Shown: positions 8,582-15,997, counted from the first letter of the stretch. The stretch is DNA of 64,000 bases from an uncultured Mucilaginibacter sp. (GCA_903891475.1 CAITEP010000016.1:98890-162889), one strand, 5' to 3'. Numbers and translations: made by a program. The notes: generated by a model from the sequence alone, not told the origin.

Positions 8582-9823
8582 TTAATTGGTTTTAGGAGAT
8601 GCTAAATTTTCCAGATGTTTTAAAATAACCTTTTTATCATTAGCGGTTTTTGAAAGGTTGTGGGCTTGTTGATAGCTAGCGTATGCCAATGTATTATCAA
8701 CATCGGTATATAAATACCCAAGTAAAGAATGATATAAATGGTTTTGGTGTAGGTTTAATTTCAAAGCTTCGGTAATCGCGACTGGTTTCCCGCTAACCTT
8801 AGCTAAGGCGTAGGTACGGTTTAGTGCCGCTATTGGCGAATATTCAACAATCAATAATTTATTGTAGAGTTGTAATATATGATCCCATTTTTCAATGGTA
8901 TCCTGTGCCTCCGTGTGCCAATATGCAATGGCTGCCTCTAAATGAAATTTGCTTAAACTTTTTCCACTAGCCGCTTTGTTTAAAAAATATTTCCCTTGCA
9001 TAATCAGCTCTTTGTTCCACAGTGAGGTATCTTGGTCGCTATACAAAATCAGTTCCCCATTGGTAGCTATGCGTGCATCAAATCGTGAGGCATGGAAGCA
9101 CATCAAGGCTATTAAGGCATTTACTACAGGCTTGTTGGTGTTTTCATTTTCAATCAGCAAATAGCACAGGCGCATGGCTTCCAAACATAAGTCTTTTCGT
9201 AAAGTTTTGTTTTTTGATACAGAATAGTAGCCTTCATTAAATAGTAAATATAGCGTAGTTAAAACCGTATTTAGTTTATCGTCAAGCTGCCTTGTTTCCG
9301 GAAATTCAAGGGTTACCTTTTCTTCCCTCAACTTTTCCTTTGCCCTAAACAGGCGCTTGTTAATGGTTTCTTTATTACTCAAAAAGGCAGCAGCTATTTC
9401 ATCAATGCTAAAACCGCAAAGGATGCGGAGTGATAACCCAATTTGTGCCTCTGTTGATATGTTAGGATTGCAAATGGCAAACATCATCCGCAGCATACTA
9501 TCCTTAATGTTTTTTGATGATAAATCAACTTCTATTGTGCTTTGCGCTTGTTCGGGATATTGCACAATTACTTTATTTCTAAAAACAGCGTCGTGCTTTA
9601 AATAATCTTTTGCCTTGTTTTTTGCTACGGTATACAACCACGCGGTAGGATTATCAGGAAGGCCCTTTGCAGCCCAATTTTCTGTTGCTTGCAAAAAGGT
9701 ATCGCTGGCTATGTCTTCTGCTATTTCAATAAACTCAAAACCAAAAAGTTTACCCAATACCGAAGTTATTTTACTAAACTCGGTTCGGTATAAATCGGCT
9801 ATTATTTTGCTGATATTTGGCAT
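8582..9823 (-). CDS. ECF42-type sigma factor with C-terminal regulatory domain
   Basis: A long ECF sigma factor of 413 residues. Sigma region 2 (about 1-85) includes AEDIASDTFLQATENW and PTAWLYTVAKNKAKDYLKH; region 4 (about 115-180) includes LSLRILCGFSIDEIAAAFLSNKETINKRLFRAKEKLR. The remaining 230 residues are an all-helical TPR-like extension with LYLLFNEGYYS and IAALNRTYALAKV blocks, as in the ECF42 group, where this extension replaces an anti-sigma factor. The upstream gene encodes the YCII/DGPF protein that is the hallmark partner of ECF42. A terminator-like hairpin sits directly before the start codon. ECF42 systems are linked to oxidative or antibiotic stress in other phyla; the signal here is unknown. 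Confidence 0.88.
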   Translation of the reverse strand: MPNISKIIADLYRTEFSKITSVLGKLFGFEFIEIAEDIASDTFLQATENWAAKGLPDNPTAWLYTVAKNKAKDYLKHDAVFRNKVIVQYPEQAQSTIEVDLSSKNIKDSMLRMMFAICNPNISTEAQIGLSLRILCGFSIDEIAAAFLSNKETINKRLFRAKEKLREEKVTLEFPETRQLDDKLNTVLTTLYLLFNEGYYSVSKNKTLRKDLCLEAMRLCYLLIENENTNKPVVNALIALMCFHASRFDARIATNGELILYSDQDTSLWNKELIMQGKYFLNKAASGKSLSKFHLEAAIAYWHTEAQDTIEKWDHILQLYNKLLIVEYSPIAALNRTYALAKVSGKPVAITEALKLNLHQNHLYHSLLGYLYTDVDNTLAYASYQQAHNLSKTANDKKVILKHLENLASPKTN

Positions 9824-9863
9824 AAAAAAATCCCCAAAGTAAAGATAGCATCCTACTTTGGGG
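9824..9863 (-). terminator. Intrinsic terminator between the YCII gene and the ECF42 gene
   Basis: On the minus strand a perfect 10-bp stem (CCCCAAAGTA at 9863-9854 pairing with TACTTTGGGG at 9841-9832, 12-nt loop) is followed by A and seven T residues that end one base before the ECF42 ATG at 9823. It should reduce read-through from the YCII gene into the sigma gene. Confidence 0.8.
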
Positions 9864-9886
9864 AATGGTTAAAAACCTAATTAAAA

Positions 9887-10231
9887 TTAGGCGTTCATCA
9901 TAATAATATCCCTAACCTCCACCGTACCACCTACGTTTAAAATAGGGCACCCTTTGGCTATTTCAAGAGCCTCTTCCATGGTATCTACTTTTAAAACTGT
10001 AGTGCCCATTAAAATTTCTTTTACCTCCGCATAAGGCCCATCAGTAATAACATTGCCCGGGTGGATGGTTTTACCTTCAAAACCCGGACGGTGGCCGCCA
10101 CCCAATTTGCCTTGGGCTGCAATACTGCCAAACCAGTTGTTCCATTCTTTGTCAACCGCTTCCATTTCTTCAGGGGTTGGTCTGTAATCGCCCATACCCT
10201 CGCTTCTAAATACCATTAAAAATTCTTTCAT
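9887..10231 (-). CDS. YCII-related (DGPF-domain) protein, ECF42 partner
   Basis: A 114-residue small cytosolic protein of the YCII-like ferredoxin-fold family. It starts MKEFLMVFRSEG and carries the DGPYAEVKE motif at 64-72, the Bacteroidota version of the DGPFAET signature that gives these proteins their name, and the ILMGTTVLKVDTMEEALEIAKGCP block. Such genes are characteristic targets and partners of ECF42 sigma factors, and the ECF42 gene is the next one downstream, separated by a terminator hairpin. The enzymatic activity of the family is not established. No promoter was resolved in the 80 bp upstream. Confidence 0.9.
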   Translation of the reverse strand: MKEFLMVFRSEGMGDYRPTPEEMEAVDKEWNNWFGSIAAQGKLGGGHRPGFEGKTIHPGNVITDGPYAEVKEILMGTTVLKVDTMEEALEIAKGCPILNVGGTVEVRDIIMMNA

Positions 10232-10314
10232 AACGTTTTAATTTATTTGTTTTTTGATGGATGACGATTGAATTAGTAATTATTGGACAGCGACCGAAAA
10301 ATATTTTAACTTTT

Positions 10315-11502
10315 TTATGCTACCCTACACAAAAGCCCTTTTAAATACTCCCCTTCCGGGAAGGAGGCCCTGATAGGATGGTCTTCCGGTTGGCAATATT
10401 GATAAATAAATTGTACCTGTTTGCCGGCATCTAGGGCGGCCCAAGCCAATACCTGTTTAAAGGTTTCCATATCCATAGCACCCGAGCAGGAATAGGTAGC
10501 CAATAAGCCCCCTTTGTTGAGCAACAACATGGCCAAACGGTTTAAATCTTTATAAGCACGGGTGGCTTTATCTAACGACGACCGTGATGGCGCGTATTTT
10601 GGCGGATCGAGCACAATTGCATCAAATAGTTCGCCATCTTCCTTAAATTTTCGCAATTGCTTGTTTACATCCGATGTAAAGGTGTTAACATGGGCTCCGC
10701 TAAAATTATTCAATTGTATATTTTCCTTCAAAGTTTCAATAGCCAATGCCGAGCTATCAACACAGGTAACCGAAGCCGCTCCGTTTTTAAGGGCATTTAG
10801 GGTAAAGCCTCCGGTGTAGCAAAAGCAATCCAATACTTTTTTACCCTTCACATAGCTGGCGGTTATTTTACGGTTTTCGCGCTGATCGCAGTAAAAGCCC
10901 GATTTTTGCCCTTCGGCTATGTTGATGTTGTAGATGATATTGTTTTCCTTTACTTCCAACCGCTCAGGCGGGTGTTGACCGGCCAGTACCATATTTTGAG
11001 TACCTAAACCCTCATGCAATCGGGAAGCCGCATCGCTTTTATCAAATATGCCTATTGGTTTTAAAAGTTTATTTAATTGGTCGATTATCACCGGCATCAT
11101 TTTTTCAATGCCAGAGGTAAGCACCTGTACCGAAAGATAATCGGCATATTTATCAACTATTAAGCCCGGCAAATAGTCCGATTCGCTGAATATCAACCTG
11201 CAAGTATTGGTACTACCATCTTCCAACAAATTAAAACGACTTTGCACCGCCGTAGTTACCTTATCCCTAAACCATTGCTCATCCACATGGGCGGCCTCCT
11301 CCCATTCCAACAAACGCAATGCCACCCTCGATTGGTTGTTGTAAAAGCCATAAGCCATAAAAGCACCTTTGGCATCCATCAAGCGTACAATTTCACCATT
11401 TTCGGGTTTGCCATTTACCCGCTCCAACGCGCCCGAAAACACCCAGGGGTGTCTGTGTAATACCGCTTTCTCCTTGCCTTTCTTTAAAATAACATCAACC
11501 AT
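10315..11502 (-). CDS. rlmI: RlmI-like 23S rRNA cytosine-C5 methyltransferase
   Basis: A SAM-dependent RNA methyltransferase, expected to make m5C in 23S rRNA (position 1962 in E. coli RlmI). The N-terminal PUA domain spans about 1-70 (KKGKEKAVLHRHPWVFSGAL), the linker carries the conserved GQKSGFYCDQREN at 198-210, and the Rossmann domain has motif I LDCFCYTGGFTLNAL at 224-238, motif IV DPPKYAPSRSS from 299 and the catalytic-cysteine motif YSCSGAM with Cys339. At 395 residues it is the usual length. It is a single gene with no visible operon partner; the lipoprotein gene upstream is divergent. Confidence 0.92.
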   Translation of the reverse strand: MVDVILKKGKEKAVLHRHPWVFSGALERVNGKPENGEIVRLMDAKGAFMAYGFYNNQSRVALRLLEWEEAAHVDEQWFRDKVTTAVQSRFNLLEDGSTNTCRLIFSESDYLPGLIVDKYADYLSVQVLTSGIEKMMPVIIDQLNKLLKPIGIFDKSDAASRLHEGLGTQNMVLAGQHPPERLEVKENNIIYNINIAEGQKSGFYCDQRENRKITASYVKGKKVLDCFCYTGGFTLNALKNGAASVTCVDSSALAIETLKENIQLNNFSGAHVNTFTSDVNKQLRKFKEDGELFDAIVLDPPKYAPSRSSLDKATRAYKDLNRLAMLLLNKGGLLATYSCSGAMDMETFKQVLAWAALDAGKQVQFIYQYCQPEDHPIRASFPEGEYLKGLLCRVA

Positions 11503-11586
11503 AAGGGCAAAGGTAATAAACCCTATACTATTTGTTATTTTAAAATTTTATGCACAAGTTATTATAATTTATAATTAAATTTGATC

Positions 11587-12108
11587 ATGTCTAAATCTTC
11601 CCGAATCATATTATTAATTTTCTTAGGTATTTCGTTATTTGCCTTTACCTCATGCGACAAATTTGGTGGTGGTTGTACGCCTGTCCCCGCACCCAAAACT
11701 TTACAGTTTGAGATATTGGATAAAGACGGTAACAGCTTAATTAGTTCGTTAAAAGATAGCGTTTCGGTATCTTATCAAGATAATTCTATACCTAGTGCTC
11801 CGGTTACCAAAACTGCCCCATTGTACATTACCAAGAATTATGTTTACCCAGATACCACTAAGGTATCTACAAAATACAATGGCTTACTCATAGTAGGTCA
11901 AAACATCCTCGTTCTTAGCTCACAACTGCCCTCCCTTAAAACGTTTACTTTAATGGTAAACAAAAAAAGTGTAGGGACAATTTTTGTTGATTATGCACAG
12001 TATCAATCCACCTATCCTAACCTAACTACAGCAGCATTCACATTTAATAACCAAAACGTTGTATATGATAGCTCTACTCAAGTTGGCCTGGAGTTGCTAC
12101 AATTGTAA
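11587..12108 (+). CDS. Hypothetical lipoprotein
   Basis: A 173-residue lipoprotein of unknown function. ATG 11587 gives a signal peptide (MSKSSRIILLIFLGISLFAF) with lipobox TSCD, so I prefer it over a TTG two codons upstream. The mature part begins with glycine/proline-rich sequence, then beta-strand-rich sequence including LQFEILDKDGNSLISSL and ends FTFNNQNVVYDSSTQVGLELLQL. That is a common layout for small Bacteroidota surface lipoproteins, but no family is recognised. It is divergent from the RlmI-like gene and directly followed, eight bases after its stop, by the first hairpin repeat of the accessory array. Confidence 0.75.
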   Translation: MSKSSRIILLIFLGISLFAFTSCDKFGGGCTPVPAPKTLQFEILDKDGNSLISSLKDSVSVSYQDNSIPSAPVTKTAPLYITKNYVYPDTTKVSTKYNGLLIVGQNILVLSSQLPSLKTFTLMVNKKSVGTIFVDYAQYQSTYPNLTTAAFTFNNQNVVYDSSTQVGLELLQL

Positions 12109-12115
12109 TAGCTTT

Positions 12116-12252
12116 CCCCATTGCTGCCGCAAGACTCTGCCTTGTGGCCTTATGCTATGGCTTGACAATTAACATTTAAACTTATTTTAGGACGATACAA
12201 ACTTTAAATAACTTGTTCAAAAACCACAAGAGGGGTCCTTGCGGTAGCAGGG
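12116..12252. repeat. Long-hairpin element, copy 1 (137 bp)
   Basis: Outer arms CCCCATTGCTGCCGCAAG and CTTGCGGTAGCAGGG pair; a middle arm GCCTTGTGG pairs with CCACAAG, and the core holds taacttgttcaaa. Compared with copies 2-5 it has about 30 extra bases in the loop side. The Imm52-like start codon follows 11 bases after the right arm. Confidence 0.85.
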
Positions 12253-12263
12253 CGTAAAATAAT

Positions 12264-12950
12264 ATGAACGATACATTTTATATAGGGGCATACTGGCAAA
12301 ACAGAAAGCGGATGCTTGATGATTTAATTAATCCTACTTTGCAAACATTATTAGATTTATATAGTGTTGATGAGCAGTTTTTGAATCTATTTGAATTAGG
12401 AATGAGTCAGAATGAAGCATTAAAGCACGATGTGTTACTTACTGCTGAATCTATTAAGCGGCTCTATAATGAAAATTTTAATAAAAAGGACTTAGATCAA
12501 GATGGGTTTAATAAGATAGGATATCGTCTTTCACTTTGGACTGGACATCTAGAAGGAGAAGCAAGTGCTATTTCTTTTAATACAGGAAGCAGTTCTAAAG
12601 TATTGACAGATAGTTGTTTAATTAATATTCCCTATAAAGGACATGCGAACGATAGACTACTTCAACTAAATAATGTGAAAAAAATAATGAGTATTCTTAT
12701 TCGGAATTGGGATCCAGAAGTTGTTGTTTTAAATTCGAAAGAACTCTACACAGCGTTGAATACTACGAACGAGATTGGTTGGGTTACCTATATAAATAAA
12801 AAAAAAATAATTAAGTTAAACAATAAAGCTATAGAACGAGAAGATTTTTTTGGTGGAGATTTATTTTATTTAAAAACAGGCAATAGTTTTTCCTATAATT
12901 ATGATCAAATAAATAGTTTGTTATATCTAAAAAAATTGCTATGTTATTGA
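12264..12950 (+). CDS. Imm52-like immunity protein
   Basis: A 228-residue soluble protein. The N-terminus MNDTFYIGAYWQNRKRMLDD and the later YRLSLWTGHLEGEASAISF and WDPEVVVLNSKEL segments match my recollection of immunity protein 52 (Imm52), a family that neutralises nuclease-type polymorphic toxins. No signal peptide or transmembrane helix, fitting a cytosolic inhibitor. No cognate toxin gene is present: the ORF begins 11 bases after the right arm of hairpin element copy 1. The region is much more AT-rich than the RlmI or DinB genes on either side, which suggests horizontal origin. The family call rests on N-terminal similarity and is moderate. Confidence 0.6.
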   Translation: MNDTFYIGAYWQNRKRMLDDLINPTLQTLLDLYSVDEQFLNLFELGMSQNEALKHDVLLTAESIKRLYNENFNKKDLDQDGFNKIGYRLSLWTGHLEGEASAISFNTGSSSKVLTDSCLINIPYKGHANDRLLQLNNVKKIMSILIRNWDPEVVVLNSKELYTALNTTNEIGWVTYINKKKIIKLNNKAIEREDFFGGDLFYLKTGNSFSYNYDQINSLLYLKKLLCY

Positions 12951-13029
12951 TATTGACGGAATGGGACTTGGCCACCTATTTATAGCAGTGTATGGTGCTG
13001 CTAAGGACTGCGTCACTACGGAGACAGCA

Positions 13030-13138
13030 CCCAATTGCTACCGCAATGCTTTGCCTTGTGGCTTTATGCTAATTATTGAACTTTAAATAACTTGTTCAAA
13101 AACCAGAAGAGGGACTATTGCGGTACCAGGGGGGGGGG
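13030..13138. repeat. Long-hairpin element, copy 2, ending in a G10 tract
   Basis: Left arm CCCAATTGCTACCGCAA, middle arm CCTTGTGGCTTT, core TTGAAC...GTTCAA, and right arm ATTGCGGTACCAGG that runs into ten G residues (13129-13138). Bases 12951-13029 before it show a short open frame reading DIDGMGLGHLF but no gene. Confidence 0.88.
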
Positions 13139-13278
13139 CAGTTTTCGCTTTGGAAATTGTTTTTCCGGTAATCGGATTAGCATATGCAATAATAGACATT
13201 GGGTAGGGTTTTTATTCAGGAAAAAATATTACAGATAGTTTAGGTGATGGAGTAGATAATATTTTTAAACATAATTAA
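13138..13278 (+). pseudogene. 3' remnant of a reading frame, possible toxin C-terminus
   Basis: Starting at the right arm of hairpin copy 2, the frame reads AVFALEIVFPVIGLAYAIIDIG, an in-frame TAG (13204-13206), then GFYSGKNITDSLGDGVDNIF and TAA at 13276-13278. The next gene starts four bases later, the spacing typical of a toxin/immunity pair. The fragment is too short to assign a toxin family. Confidence 0.45.
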
Positions 13279-13282
13279 TATT

Positions 13283-13666
13283 ATGAATACATTTTTTGAT
13301 TATATTTTTTATAGAACAACTGAGCTATTTATCAGTAGAAGCGGAAGACGCGGATTACCGGCGATTTCGGTCATTTCTTTAGCACAAGGGTTTATGATAG
13401 GAGGCGTAATTAATTTAATATTAAACAGGATTATAACGAAACCAATTAGAGAGTTACATTACCAAGAATTTGGCTACGTTGGAGCAATACTATTTTGTTT
13501 GCTTTTTTATATCAACTACCGCAAATATGAGGGGAAATATAATAAATTAAGGTTTAAATGGAAAGATGAAGAACCTACGAAAAGATTTTACAAAGGGCTT
13601 TTAGTAGCAATTACTTTGATTCTTGCTCCTATTATCTTTACAATAGTAAGTAATTTTTCACATTAA
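13283..13666 (+). CDS. Small three-helix membrane protein, putative immunity protein
   Basis: A 127-residue basic membrane protein with three predicted transmembrane helices (about 25-47, 60-80 and 103-123). It opens FFDYIFYRTTELF and has YRKYEGKYNKLRFKWKDEEPTKRFYKG between helices 2 and 3. The gene at 15584 has the same plan (YYYIFYKFLRLF, three helices, YNDKWKSYVEEFDNWP before the last helix), so the two are probably divergent members of one family found widely in Bacteroidota accessory DNA. Its start lies four bases after the stop of a broken upstream frame. Membrane immunity proteins usually guard against pore-forming or membrane-acting toxins; that role is inferred from position only. 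Confidence 0.6.
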   Translation: MNTFFDYIFYRTTELFISRSGRRGLPAISVISLAQGFMIGGVINLILNRIITKPIRELHYQEFGYVGAILFCLLFYINYRKYEGKYNKLRFKWKDEEPTKRFYKGLLVAITLILAPIIFTIVSNFSH

Positions 13667-13684
13667 TTTCTCGAAAATAAACCT

Positions 13685-13787
13685 CCCCATTGCTACCGCA
13701 ATGCGCTGCTTTGTAACTTTATGCTAATTATTGAACTTTAAATAACTTGTTCAAAAAGCTCAAGAGGGACTCTTGTGGTAGCAGGGG
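13685..13787. repeat. Long-hairpin element, copy 3
   Basis: Left arm CCCCATTGCTACCGCAATG, core TTGAACTTTAAATAACTTG then TTCAA, right arm CTCTTGTGGTAGCAGGGG. The middle arms have changed to CTTTGTAACTTT and AAAAAGCTCAAG relative to copies 1-2. Confidence 0.9.
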
Positions 13788-13939
13788 TTTCTGCTACACT
13801 TGGAGTCGCCAATTTGGTGCTGATATCAATTCCTTGAATTGGAGAAGCGGTGGGTGGATTAGAATTGGTTGCGGCTGCGGTTACCTTTGGATGGGATGTT
13901 TGGAATGCGTATGAAGAAGCTTATAAAAAAGAAAATTAA
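13788..13939 (+). pseudogene. 3' remnant of a hydrophobic reading frame, possible toxin C-terminus
   Basis: Directly after the right arm of copy 3 the frame reads VSATLGVANLVLISIP, an in-frame TGA (13835-13837), then IGEAVGGLELVAAAVTF and WDVWNAYEEAYKKEN to TAA at 13937-13939. The glycine/alanine-rich hydrophobic region resembles the helical segment before toxin domains in Rhs-type proteins. The downstream gene starts 16 bases later. Confidence 0.45.
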
Positions 13940-13955
13940 TTTTTATAATTATATC

Positions 13956-14663
13956 ATGAAATTAGATCAAAAAAACATCACCGCAACAATTTCGTACGTT
14001 AAAATTTTTGCATTATTATTATGTATATACATGTTATTTGGAGGCTGTCTCTCTATTTCATTAGCATCCAAATTGCAGTCTCCATTGTTAGCGGTATTAG
14101 GCTTTTTTGTTTTTATTATTGCTCCACTTATCTTTAATAAGCCATTGAGGTTAAAGTTTCTAAAGCAGATCAAATTTACATTTGATGAAGACTTTGTTTT
14201 ATTGGAAATTTTTAATTATGGAACAGGAATACTTGAGAAACAGCAGCAATTTAAGTATACTGATATACATTCTTGTGTCTTAAGCTCTACCTCTAAAAAA
14301 ACTTCTACAATAAAATTGTTTTTGCAAGACTCGAAAAAGGTTCAATGGACTTTTGTTAATGAAGGGAAGGTAAAGGAAGACACATCGGATGTTGACAACA
14401 ATGTAAGCCTTGCGGTTTTTAAAGAAATGTATACTTTAAATAAACAAATTTTATTACTACCACCGTTTTATGCATCAAAAGGCGGAATTATTGCATTAAT
14501 AATACTAACTGGTTTATTTATAACTGCTATCATTATGAATATAATTTATTATTCAAAATCTCAACCATTAACCCTAATTATGGGAGCATCGTTGTATTTG
14601 CAAATTATATTTAGAAGGAAACGAGATATTGAATTATTTAAAAAACTAAACGAAGAGTTATAA
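13956..14663 (+). CDS. Hypothetical membrane protein, putative immunity protein
   Basis: A 235-residue membrane protein. ATG 13956 is preferred because upstream codons from 13869 overlap the remnant frame of the preceding module. Two hydrophobic helices lie at about 14-35 and 42-60, then a soluble beta-rich middle part (KFTFDEDFVLLEIFNYGTG, YTDIHSCVLSSTSKK) that looks like a small PH-like domain, then one or two helices at about 170-215 and a charged C-terminus RRKRDIELFKKL. No family is recognised. Gene position after a hairpin element and a broken frame suggests immunity, but that is inference. Strongly AT-rich. Confidence 0.55.
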   Translation: MKLDQKNITATISYVKIFALLLCIYMLFGGCLSISLASKLQSPLLAVLGFFVFIIAPLIFNKPLRLKFLKQIKFTFDEDFVLLEIFNYGTGILEKQQQFKYTDIHSCVLSSTSKKTSTIKLFLQDSKKVQWTFVNEGKVKEDTSDVDNNVSLAVFKEMYTLNKQILLLPPFYASKGGIIALIILTGLFITAIIMNIIYYSKSQPLTLIMGASLYLQIIFRRKRDIELFKKLNEEL

Positions 14664-14688
14664 CATAACTTCCATAGGAAATAATTTA

Positions 14689-14748
14689 GCACCCTTGTTG
14701 GTGTTCCGAGCCTGAGCCGTTGTTGTGTCTTATGACCAACAACTGAAG
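14689..14748. repeat. Second repeat family (R2), copy 1
   Basis: A 60-bp element CCCTTGTTGGTGTTC ... GCCGTTGTTGTGTCTTATG then ACCAACAACTGAAG. Its ends CCTTGTTGGT and ACCAACAACTGAAGG are partly inverted. It lies 25 bp after the stop of the preceding gene; the other copy is at 16105-16162. The rest of 14749-14851 shows no gene. Confidence 0.75.
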
Positions 14749-14851
14749 GGCGGGGATAACGTAAGATTGGAAAAAAGAAAGAGCGTGACAATGGGTCGGG
14801 CTTTGTTGGTGTAGGTGTTGGTCATAGAAGTACATGTAGAAGAATAGAATG

Positions 14852-14952
14852 CCCCATAGCTACTGCAATGCGCTGCCGTGTGACTTTATGCTAATTATTG
14901 AGCTTTAAATAACTTGTTCAAAAAGCTCAAGAGTGACTCTTTAGGTAGCCGG
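14852..14952. repeat. Long-hairpin element, copy 4 (diverged right arm)
   Basis: Left arm CCCCATAGCTACTGCAATG, core TTATTGAGCTTTAAATAACTTG then TTCA, right arm ACTCTTTAGGTAGCCGG. The outer arms have several mismatches, so this copy looks older. Confidence 0.85.
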
Positions 14953-14954
14953 AG

Positions 14955-15097
14955 ACTACTACCATTTTTTATGGTATATCAACCTTTATAGATAAAGGAG
15001 TTGATAAATTAGAAAAAAGGATGTGATTGATAAGGTACAAAAAGCAATAACTAGTGATAAAACGGATAAGGGACTTGATAAAGTCAAAGAAAAGTAG
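14955..15097 (+). pseudogene. Frameshifted 3' remnant of a reading frame
   Basis: The frame reads TTTIFYGISTFIDKGVDKLEK and then meets TGA at 15024-15026; one frame over it continues DVIDKVQKAITSDKTDKGLDK and stops at TAG 15095-15097. Adding one base in the A6 run at 15013-15018 would join the two. It follows hairpin copy 4 and precedes the small membrane gene at 15143. Confidence 0.4.
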
Positions 15098-15142
15098 AAG
15101 ATATTACCCAAAAGGAATAAATAATTAATTAATTAATAACGA

Positions 15143-15337
15143 ATGGAACCCTTATTAAAAATTTTATGTGGAGCAATTTGTTTTTTATTTGGTTTAGCCT
15201 TATTTATATATATATCAAATGATACAAAGAAGAAAAATAGGGATATAAATATTTATGAATTTAATGTTTATGGTGCTTCTTTTCTTTTATTTTTGGTAGG
15301 CTTATATATGTTTTGTATGGGAATTATTGAGATCTAA
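15143..15337 (+). CDS. Small two-helix membrane protein
   Basis: A 64-residue protein with two transmembrane helices (about 5-25 and 43-62) joined by a short charged loop (SNDTKKKNRDINIYEF). It sits in the immunity position of module 4. At this size, and in AT-rich DNA, coding is likely but not certain; the amphipathic/charged layout and the clean start at ATG 15143 support it. No family recognised. Confidence 0.5.
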   Translation: MEPLLKILCGAICFLFGLALFIYISNDTKKKNRDINIYEFNVYGASFLLFLVGLYMFCMGIIEI

Positions 15338-15396
15338 TTTTGCTATCAATTATTATAAAATGAAAAGAACGGTATTTAAAAATAAATTATTTTATG

Positions 15397-15500
15397 CCCC
15401 ATTGCTACCGCAAAGCGCTGCCTTTTAGCTTTGTGCTAATTATTGAACTTTAAAATAACTTGTTCAAAATCCACAAAAGGGACTCTTGCGGTAGTAGGGG
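15397..15500. repeat. Long-hairpin element, copy 5
   Basis: Left arm CCCCATTGCTACCGCAA, right arm CTCTTGCGGTAGTAGGGG. The middle arms read GCCTTTTAGC and CCACAAAAGG: the CCTTTT/AAAAGG pairing is kept although the bases differ from other copies (CCTTGT/ACAAG), which suggests the hairpin itself is conserved. Confidence 0.88.
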
Positions 15501-15556
15501 ATTTTATAGAAGATATGAGAAAAGAGAATGAAAGAAACGCCGATGACCCATTGTGA
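15500..15556 (+). pseudogene. Short 3' remnant of a reading frame
   Basis: From the end of hairpin copy 5 the frame reads DFIEDMRKENERNADDPL and stops at TGA 15554-15556, 27 bases before the next gene. Too short to assign. Confidence 0.35.
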
Positions 15557-15583
15557 CATCTTCATTAATATAAATAAAAAAAT

Positions 15584-15997
15584 ATGACCATAAAAAAAGC
15601 TTATTATTACATATTTTACAAATTCTTAAGGCTTTTTGAAGCATTTGAACAAACAAAGTGGCTTTCAGATTTTAAAGCGGGTTTGGTTTTGTACAGTTTG
15701 GAAATATTTTTTTTGATTTCTTTAAAGGTATATTATATTGATTTTTTTAACCGAAATGAAGAGTTTGAAGCCAATTCAGTTCAAACTATTATACCTTTCA
15801 TTTCTCTTTTATTAGTTAATTATTTTGCATTTCTTTATAATGATAAATGGAAAAGTTATGTTGAAGAATTTGATAATTGGCCGGTAAAAAGGAACATTAT
15901 TGGAACATGGGTCATTGTAGGAATAGTTGCTTTTGTAATGATTAATCTTATACTTTCTTTTTATATAATGTCTCAAATATTCGCGGTTAAAGAATAA
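15584..15997 (+). CDS. Three-helix membrane protein, putative immunity protein, related to the gene at 13283
   Basis: A 137-residue membrane protein starting MTIKKAYYYIFYKFLRLFEAF, with helices at about 33-50, 68-85 and 107-130 and the segment YNDKWKSYVEEFDNWPVKRN before the last helix. I recognise this as a common Bacteroidota accessory-gene type without a firm family name. It has the same organisation as the protein at 13283, two modules upstream. It occupies the gene slot of module 5, after hairpin copy 5 and a broken frame. A role as a toxin-immunity membrane protein is inferred from context. Confidence 0.6.
   Translation: MTIKKAYYYIFYKFLRLFEAFEQTKWLSDFKAGLVLYSLEIFFLISLKVYYIDFFNRNEEFEANSVQTIIPFISLLLVNYFAFLYNDKWKSYVEEFDNWPVKRNIIGTWVIVGIVAFVMINLILSFYIMSQIFAVKE

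Noticed and set aside
10562..11578. Plus-strand ORFs across the RlmI-like gene
   Set aside because: They are shadows of the minus-strand methyltransferase with full conserved motifs.
12116..15500. Integron gene-cassette array (attC sites)
   Set aside because: Single small genes between hairpin repeats resemble an integron, but the repeats lack the RYYYAAC / GTTRRRY core sites and no integron integrase is in the window. Kept only as an analogy.
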